Shown in pieces: positions 56,972 through 64,000 of a stretch of 64,000 nucleotides of DNA. The DNA is from Marinobacter adhaerens HP15 (GTDB taxonomy: Bacteria > Pseudomonadota > Gammaproteobacteria > Pseudomonadales > Oleiphilaceae), in assembly GCF_000166295.1 (NCBI RefSeq), contig NC_017506.1, positions 434,001 to 498,000 of the forward strand. Direction: 5' to 3'. A program made the position numbers and the translations under genes. The notes under the pieces were generated by a model, which saw nothing but the letters and a program-made list of their open reading frames with translations, was not told the DNA's origin and searched no databases. Within the stretch, counting starts at the first letter, position 1; every line of letters starts with the position of its first letter.

Positions 56972-58058
56972 TCGGTATCGGGAGCTCTCGGTAGAGCTCG
57001 GTGAACGCAGCTACCCCATATTTATCGGTGAGGGTCTTCTCGGCACTCAGGATCTATCAGCTTTTGTTTCCGGGGCGCAGGTCATGATCGTCACCAATGA
57101 GACTGTGGCACCACTCTATCTTGAGCGGGCGAAAGCCTGCTTTCCGGGGAAGCGGGTTGATACCGTCGTACTTCCGGATGGCGAGAAGTTCAAGGATTGG
57201 CAGACTCTTAACAGCATCTTTGACGGTCTCCTTGAACATCGCCACACCCGAAAAACCACTCTGGTTGCCCTCGGTGGAGGTGTGGTCGGGGATATGGCTG
57301 GTTTTGCAGCAGCCTGTTATCAACGTGGTGTGCCGTTCATCCAGATTCCAACGACGCTGCTTTCCCAGGTCGACTCTTCTGTAGGTGGGAAAACCGGCAT
57401 CAATCACCCGCTTGGCAAGAACATGATTGGGGCTTTCCATCAGCCGCAAGCGGTGTTGATAGACACGGCAAGTCTACAGACTTTGCCCGCCAGAGAGGTG
57501 TCAGCGGGGCTGGCGGAAGTTATCAAATATGGGCTGATCCGGGATCAGGGCTTTCTTGGCTGGCTTGAAGAGCACATGGATGCATTGGTCAGTCTTGATC
57601 CGGAGGCGCTGGCAGAAGCCATCTTCAGGTCCTGCGCTTGCAAGGCCGAAATTGTTGCACTCGACGAGCGCGAAGGTGGCATCAGGGCGATTCTGAATCT
57701 TGGTCACACCTTCGGCCACGCGATCGAAACCTATGCCGGTTACGGCAACTGGCTGCACGGGGAAGCAGTAGGCACCGGTATGCTGATGGCCGCCGAATTA
57801 TCCGCGCTTGAAGGGATGATCAGCCGTGACGATTGTGATCGTATAAACCGACTGATCCTCCGGGCCGGTTTACCGGATAAGCCCCCGGTTGCAATGACGG
57901 CCGATGATTTTATGGGTCTGATGGCTGTCGACAAGAAGAACGTGGATGGCCTTTTGAGGCTGATCCTGCTTCGTTCGGTTGGAGACGCCGTGGTCACATC
58001 CGAAGCGAGTCCTGAAAACCTTGCTCTCACCTTTGCACGTTTTTGCAGCTCGACATGA
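56964..58058 (+). CDS. aroB: 3-dehydroquinate synthase
   Basis: NAD- and metal-dependent enzyme of 364 residues making 3-dehydroquinate from DAHP, the second step of the shikimate pathway. The motifs [27 protein letters not shown] and [19 protein letters not shown], and the metal histidines in [10 protein letters not shown] and WLHGEAV, are all intact. It is coupled to aroK by an eight-base overlap. The damX-like gene follows 55 bases later, as in enterics and Pseudomonas. Confidence 0.97.
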   Translation: MSNRYRELSVELGERSYPIFIGEGLLGTQDLSAFVSGAQVMIVTNETVAPLYLERAKACFPGKRVDTVVLPDGEKFKDWQTLNSIFDGLLEHRHTRKTTLVALGGGVVGDMAGFAAACYQRGVPFIQIPTTLLSQVDSSVGGKTGINHPLGKNMIGAFHQPQAVLIDTASLQTLPAREVSAGLAEVIKYGLIRDQGFLGWLEEHMDALVSLDPEALAEAIFRSCACKAEIVALDEREGGIRAILNLGHTFGHAIETYAGYGNWLHGEAVGTGMLMAAELSALEGMISRDDCDRINRLILRAGLPDKPPVAMTADDFMGLMAVDKKNVDGLLRLILLRSVGDAVVTSEASPENLALTFARFCSST

Positions 58059-58113
58059 TGACGGCCCGAAGGCATCAATGATTTGGTAGCGGACCAGAAG
58101 ACAAGGAAGACCC

Positions 58114-59598
<1,485 letters not shown>

Positions 59599-59601
<3 letters not shown>

Positions 59602-59620
59602 CGCCGCTGTTTCGGCGCTA
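59599..59620 (+). terminator. Hairpin at the damX stop codon
   Basis: TAGCGCCG (59599-59606) pairs with CGGCGCTA (59613-59620) across a six-base loop. The left arm includes the damX stop. The following ACTCGTTGTTCC is only weakly T-rich. Confidence 0.5.
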
Positions 59621-59689
59621 ACTCGTTGTTCCATAACCTTGTCGACTGGTAATCCCGGTTTCGGCTTCCCACAATAATGTCACGCCGAT

Positions 59690-59718
59690 TTGAGTACGTA
59701 TTTCTACGTGTGTAAAAT
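59690..59718 (+). promoter_or_regulatory. Putative gltB promoter
   Basis: TTGAGT (59690-59695) and TAAAAT (59713-59718) are 17 bases apart, with four and five consensus matches. It lies 95 bases before gltB in an otherwise empty 211-base gap. Confidence 0.55.
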
Positions 59719-59812
59719 AGCCAGCCCCCATTTTCAGTGTCGAAGGGTGGTTGTTTGGCTGTGCGCCAATTAACTCTTTGATTGAAAAGCATTTCTACGC
59801 GAGAGAACGCTT

Positions 59813-62800
59813 ATGATGACAGGTTTGTATCATCCCGATGAATTCAGGGACAACTGCGGATTCGGTCTGATTGCCCACATGAAGGGCGAGGCCAGCCACA
59901 AGTTGTTGCAAACTGCCATCGAGTCTCTGACCTGCATGACCCACCGAGGTGGTATCGCTGCAGACGGAAAGACCGGCGATGGTTGTGGCCTTCTGATCCA
60001 GAGCCCGGATGGCTTTCTGAAAAAAGCCGCCAAGGCAGCGTTTGGTAAGGAGCCGGGTGATCTTTTTGCTGTCGGCCAGGTCTTCCTGAACCCCGACGAA
60101 GCCAAGGCTTCGGCTGGTCGTGCGGCCATTGAGAAACGGTTGACCGAGCAGGGCCTGGAGATTCTCGGCTGGCGCGAAGTGCCGGTCGATGACAGCTGTC
60201 TCGGTCCTATGGCGCTTGATTGCCTGCCCCGTATCGAGCAGGTCTTCGTGGTGCCTGGTGGCAAGGCGGAGCGTGATTTTGCGATCAGTCTGTTCGTGGG
60301 CCGTCGCCATGCCGAAAGCGATATGGCCGACGATCCCGAGTTCTACATCTGCAGTCTGTCACACCGCACCCTGGCCTATAAGGGCCTGATGATGCCGGCA
60401 GATCTGGCCAACTTCTACAAGGATCTGGGTGACCCCGATCTCGAGACCGCCATCTGTGTTTTCCATCAGCGGTTCTCCACCAACACCATGCCACGCTGGC
60501 CGCTGGCCCAGCCGTTCCGGTATCTGGCTCACAACGGTGAGATCAACACCATTGACGGCAACCGTAACTGGGCCATCGCCCGGGCCGCCAAGTTCAGCTC
60601 TCCGGAATTGCCGGATCTGCAGACCCTGCAGCCTCTGGTGAACCTCACCGGTTCTGACTCATCAAGCATGGACAACATGCTGGAAGTGCTGCTTGCCGGC
60701 GGCGTTGACCTGTTCCGCGCGGTCCGCATGATGATTCCGCCAGCCTGGCAGAATGTCGATAGCATGGATTCAGAGCTGCGTGCGTTTTACGAGTACAACT
60801 CCATGCACATGGAGCCCTGGGATGGTCCTGCCGGTCTGGTCATGACGGACGGCCGCTATGCCGTCTGTATGCTCGACAGGAATGGTCTGCGCCCGGCCCG
60901 GTGGGTCATCACCAAGGATGATTTCATCACGCTGGCCTCAGAGATCGGAACTTACGGTTATCAGCCGGACGATGTGATAGCCAAAGGCCGTGTCGGGCCG
61001 GGTCAGATGCTGGCGATCGACACAGAGTCCGGTGAAGTCCTGCACACCAAGGACATTGATCAGCGTCTCAAGACCGCTCAGCCCTACAAGCGCTGGCTGC
61101 GGGAAAACGCTCTCCGCGTCGAGACCACTCTGAATCAGGACACCCCGGATTTCAGGCTGATGGATTCCGACGAGCTTCTGGTGCACCAGAAGATGTTCAT
61201 GGTCTCCTTCGAAGAGCGTGACCAGGTATTGCGTCCGCTTGCGGAGAACGGCCAGGAAGCGGTTGGATCCATGGGCGACGATACCCCAATGGCCGTGCTC
61301 TCGAGCAAGGTACGCCACGTGGCGGACTACTTCCGGCAGAAGTTCGCCCAGGTGACCAACCCGGCGATTGACCCTCTGCGTGAGTCGATTGTCATGTCCC
61401 TGGAGACCTGTCTGGGTGCCGAGCGCAACGTATTCGAGGAAACCGCCGATCACGCAGACCGCATTATTCTGACGACACCGGTTCTGTCGCCTGCCAAGTT
61501 CCTCAAGATTGCCAACAATGAGCGCCCGGGTTTCGAGGTCGCGCGTATTTCCATGAGCTACCGCCCGGAACAGGGATTGGAGCAGGCGATTCGCCAGGTT
61601 TGTGAGGAAGCGGAACAGGCGGTCCGGGATGGTAAGGTGCTGCTGATCCTCACCGACAAAGATTTGAAGGAAGGTGAACTGCCGGTCAATGCCCTGATGG
61701 CAACCGGTGCGGTCCACCACCATCTGGTGAAGAAAGGACTGCGCTGCGATTCCAACATCGTTGTTGAAACCGGTTGGGCTCGCGATCCTCATCATTTCGC
61801 CGTGCTCTTCGGTTTTGGTGCAACGGCGGTCTACCCGTACCTGGCTTACCAGGTTCTGAACGACCTGATCCGTACCGGCGAACTGCTGATGGATCCGATC
61901 GATGCCAAGAATAACTACCGTAAGGGCATCAACAAAGGGTTGCTGAAGATACTGTCGAAGATGGGAATTTCCACCATCACTTCCTATCGTGGCGCCCAGC
62001 TGTTTGAGGCGGTCGGTCTGGCCGATGATGTCGTTGACCTGTGCTTCAAGGGTGTGCCCAGCCGAATTCAGGGTGCCGGGTTCTATGACTTCCAGCAGGA
62101 CCAGGAGCAACTGGCGTCTGTGGCCTGGAAACCGCGCAAGCCCATCATTCAGGGTGGTCTTCTGAAGTATGTCCATGGCCAGGAGTACCATGCCTTCAAC
62201 CCGGATGTGGTCGGCAAGCTCCAGGAGGCGGTCACCAGTGGCGACTATGGCCACTACAAGGAATACGCGGGTCTGGTTAACGAGCGTCCGGTTGCGACGC
62301 TCCGTGACCTTCTTGTCTTCCGGAAAGACATCAAGCCGATTGATATTTCGGAAGTAGAGCCGGTTGAAAACATCTTCCCTCGCTTTGATTCGGCCGGGAT
62401 GTCACTTGGTGCCCTGTCACCCGAGGCCCACGAAGCCTTGGCGGTGGCCATGAATACCCTGGGCAGCCGGTCCAATTCGGGCGAGGGCGGTGAAGATCCC
62501 GCTCGCTATGGCACTGAAAAACGCTCGAAAATCAAACAGATCGCGTCCGGACGTTTTGGCGTTACAGCCGAATATCTGCGTAGTGCGGATGTCATGCAGA
62601 TCAAGGTGGCCCAAGGTGCCAAGCCGGGCGAAGGCGGCCAGTTGCCCGGTGGCAAGGTCAATGAACTGATCGCCCGCCTGCGTTATTCGGTCCCGGGCGT
62701 AACGCTGATTTCACCGCCGCCGCATCACGATATCTATTCCATCGAGGATCTGGCCCAGCTGATTTTCGACCTCAAACAGGTCAATCCGCAGGCTCTGGTG

Positions 62801-64000
62801 TCTGTGAAGCTGGTCTCTGAGCCCGGCGTCGGTACGATTGCCGCAGGTGTGGCCAAGGCGTACGCCGACCTGATCACGGTGTCCGGGTACGATGGCGGTA
62901 CAGCGGCGAGCCCGCTGACGTCGATCCGCTACGCCGGTTCTCCCTGGGAGCTGGGGCTTACCGAAACCCAGCAGGCGCTGCGAGCCAATGACCTGCGTGG
63001 CAAGATTCGCCTGCAGACTGATGGCGGCCTGAAAACAGGTCTGGACGTGGTAAAAGGGGCGATCCTTGGTGCCGAGAGCTTCGGTTTCGGTACCACCCCG
63101 ATGGTGGCGCTGGGCTGCAAATACCTGCGTATTTGTCACCTGAACAACTGCGCGACCGGTGTGGCTACCCAGAACGACCACCTCCGTGAAGAGCACTTCA
63201 AGGGCACGGTGGAAATGGCGATGAATTTCTTCCGCTTCGTGGCCGAAGAGACCCGGGAGTGGATGGCCAAACTGGGCGTGCGTACCCTGGAAGAGCTTGT
63301 GGGTCGCGTTGACCTGCTGGAGCGCCTGCCCGGTGATACCGAACGTCAGAAGAAACTGGATCTGAGTCGCCTGCTGTCTAACGACCATATTCCTGCAGAC
63401 AAGCCGCAGACCTGTCAGGTCGAACGGAATCACCCGTTTGATGAGGGCAGGCTCGCGGAACAGATGGTTCAGGATACCGCTGCGGCGATCAAAGAGAAGA
63501 GTGGAGGCGCGTGGTCCTATCGAGTCACCAACTGTGATCGCTCTATTGGCGCCCGCCTCTCTGGCGAAATCGCCCAGATCCATGGTAACCAGGGTATGGT
63601 GGATGCACCGATCACCCTGGACCTGACCGGTACCGCTGGCCAGAGTTTTGGTGTCTGGAACGTGGGTGGTCTCAACCTGATCCTTGAAGGGGATGCCAAC
63701 GACTACGTCGGTAAGGGCATGACCGGTGGCAAGCTGGTTGTGAAGCCGCCCCGCGGCAGCGCGTTCAAGACTCAGGAAACCTCTATCGTCGGCAATACCT
63801 GTCTCTACGGCGCAACCGGCGGCAAACTCTTTGCTGCCGGAACCGCGGGTGAGCGATTTGCAGTTCGTAATTCCGGTGCCCATGCCGTTGTGGAAGGCGC
63901 CGGAGACCATTGCTGTGAATACATGACCGGTGGTCTGGTGACGGTGCTGGGCTCTACTGGCCACAACTTCGGTGCTGGTATGACTGGTGGCTTTGCTTAC
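59813..64000 (+). CDS. gltB: Glutamate synthase large subunit (3' end outside window)
   Basis: NADPH-GOGAT alpha subunit, which with GltD turns 2-oxoglutarate and glutamine into two glutamates. The frame is open for 1396 codons to the window edge, and roughly 90 more are expected. A 14-residue propeptide precedes the N-terminal nucleophile Cys15 ([10 protein letters not shown]) of the glutamine amidotransferase domain. The FMN/synthase domain carries [15 protein letters not shown] and the 3Fe-4S ligands [17 protein letters not shown] (C-x5-C-x4-C). The GXGXG helix domain begins near [11 protein letters not shown] and is cut at the edge. Together with glnE at the left end, both arms of ammonium assimilation are represented. 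Confidence 0.97.
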   Translation, partial: MMTGLYHPDEFRDNCGFGLIAHMKGEASHKLLQTAIESLTCMTHRGGIAADGKTGDGCGLLIQSPDGFLKKAAKAAFGKEPGDLFAVGQVFLNPDEAKASAGRAAIEKRLTEQGLEILGWREVPVDDSCLGPMALDCLPRIEQVFVVPGGKAERDFAISLFVGRRHAESDMADDPEFYICSLSHRTLAYKGLMMPADLANFYKDLGDPDLETAICVFHQRFSTNTMPRWPLAQPFRYLAHNGEINTIDGNRNWAIARAAKFSSPELPDLQTLQPLVNLTGSDSSSMDNMLEVLLAGGVDLFRAVRMMIPPAWQNVDSMDSELRAFYEYNSMHMEPWDGPAGLVMTDGRYAVCMLDRNGLRPARWVITKDDFITLASEIGTYGYQPDDVIAKGRVGPGQMLAIDTESGEVLHTKDIDQRLKTAQPYKRWLRENALRVETTLNQDTPDFRLMDSDELLVHQKMFMVSFEERDQVLRPLAENGQEAVGSMGDDTPMAVLSSKVRHVADYFRQKFAQVTNPAIDPLRESIVMSLETCLGAERNVFEETADHADRIILTTPVLSPAKFLKIANNERPGFEVARISMSYRPEQGLEQAIRQVCEEAEQAVRDGKVLLILTDKDLKEGELPVNALMATGAVHHHLVKKGLRCDSNIVVETGWARDPHHFAVLFGFGATAVYPYLAYQVLNDLIRTGELLMDPIDAKNNYRKGINKGLLKILSKMGISTITSYRGAQLFEAVGLADDVVDLCFKGVPSRIQGAGFYDFQQDQEQLASVAWKPRKPIIQGGLLKYVHGQEYHAFNPDVVGKLQEAVTSGDYGHYKEYAGLVNERPVATLRDLLVFRKDIKPIDISEVEPVENIFPRFDSAGMSLGALSPEAHEALAVAMNTLGSRSNSGEGGEDPARYGTEKRSKIKQIASGRFGVTAEYLRSADVMQIKVAQGAKPGEGGQLPGGKVNELIARLRYSVPGVTLISPPPHHDIYSIEDLAQLIFDLKQVNPQALVSVKLVSEPGVGTIAAGVAKAYADLITVSGYDGGTAASPLTSIRYAGSPWELGLTETQQALRANDLRGKIRLQTDGGLKTGLDVVKGAILGAESFGFGTTPMVALGCKYLRICHLNNCATGVATQNDHLREEHFKGTVEMAMNFFRFVAEETREWMAKLGVRTLEELVGRVDLLERLPGDTERQKKLDLSRLLSNDHIPADKPQTCQVERNHPFDEGRLAEQMVQDTAAAIKEKSGGAWSYRVTNCDRSIGARLSGEIAQIHGNQGMVDAPITLDLTGTAGQSFGVWNVGGLNLILEGDANDYVGKGMTGGKLVVKPPRGSAFKTQETSIVGNTCLYGATGGKLFAAGTAGERFAVRNSGAHAVVEGAGDHCCEYMTGGLVTVLGSTGHNFGAGMTGGFAY

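Noticed and set aside
60938..62254. Long minus-strand open frame (438 codons) opposite gltB
   Set aside because: It is the shadow of the strongly conserved gltB frame; its protein has no recognisable domain and lacks a ribosome site. The same holds for the minus frame at 62711-63964.

Overview
The window is a 64-kb chromosomal segment of a gammaproteobacterium. It is GC-rich and compact, with 46 intact or partial protein genes, one frameshifted gene and no RNA operons or insertion sequences. Gene content and order resemble the Pseudomonas/Marinobacter/Oceanospirillales grade: ponA-pilMNOPQ-aroK-aroB-damX-gltB, hslVU-SPOR-argS, priA/rpmE, tolC/thiC-nudF-yqiB-cpdA and rppH-ptsP are blocks I recognise from that group. 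A Marinobacter-like organism is my best guess, as an inference from gene order and protein sequence style only.

Layout. 1-5.3 kb: an RCK-type potassium channel (-), glnE and ilvE (+). 5.3-21.8 kb: a lipopolysaccharide/surface-glycan locus with genes on both strands. It holds a DUF6165 protein, an OpsX-like GT9, the Kdo kinase KdkA, two runs of glycosyltransferases, a CDP-glycerol glycerophosphotransferase-like protein, a possible sialyltransferase-like protein, a WaaL-like ligase fused to a GT2 domain, two LpxL-type acyltransferases, the GDP-mannose enzyme ManC, an ELM1-family protein and the Kdo transferase WaaA. Together they could build the inner core, extend the outer core, supply GDP-mannose, acylate lipid A and ligate a polymer. 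21.8-27.6 kb: a TolC-family channel (-), then thiC under a TPP riboswitch, nudF, a DUF1249 gene and cpdA. 27.6-31.3 kb: divergent metE/metR with MetR-type boxes, and a lone gcvH. 31.3-37.8 kb: rlmI, a HAD phosphatase, rppH, ptsP and a patatin-like gene lacking the usual nucleophile serine. 37.8-46.6 kb (- strand): hslU, hslV, a SPOR protein, argS, a large Ig-like lipoprotein and priA. 46.8-64 kb: rpmE, maeB (broken by a one-base deletion), ponA (-), pilMNOPQ, aroK, aroB, a DamX-like SPOR protein carrying a perfect 20-copy hexamer repeat, and gltB, which runs off the right edge.

Most of the window is conserved housekeeping DNA. The most unusual parts are the glycan locus (ligase-GT2 fusion, unassigned transferases, convergent overlapping 3' ends), the maeB frameshift, the in-frame (GAGCCA)20 tract, the altered patatin active site, and a 101-bp element with perfect 24-bp inverted arms between gcvH and rlmI. 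I did not find a clear new defence system, CRISPR array or mobile element.
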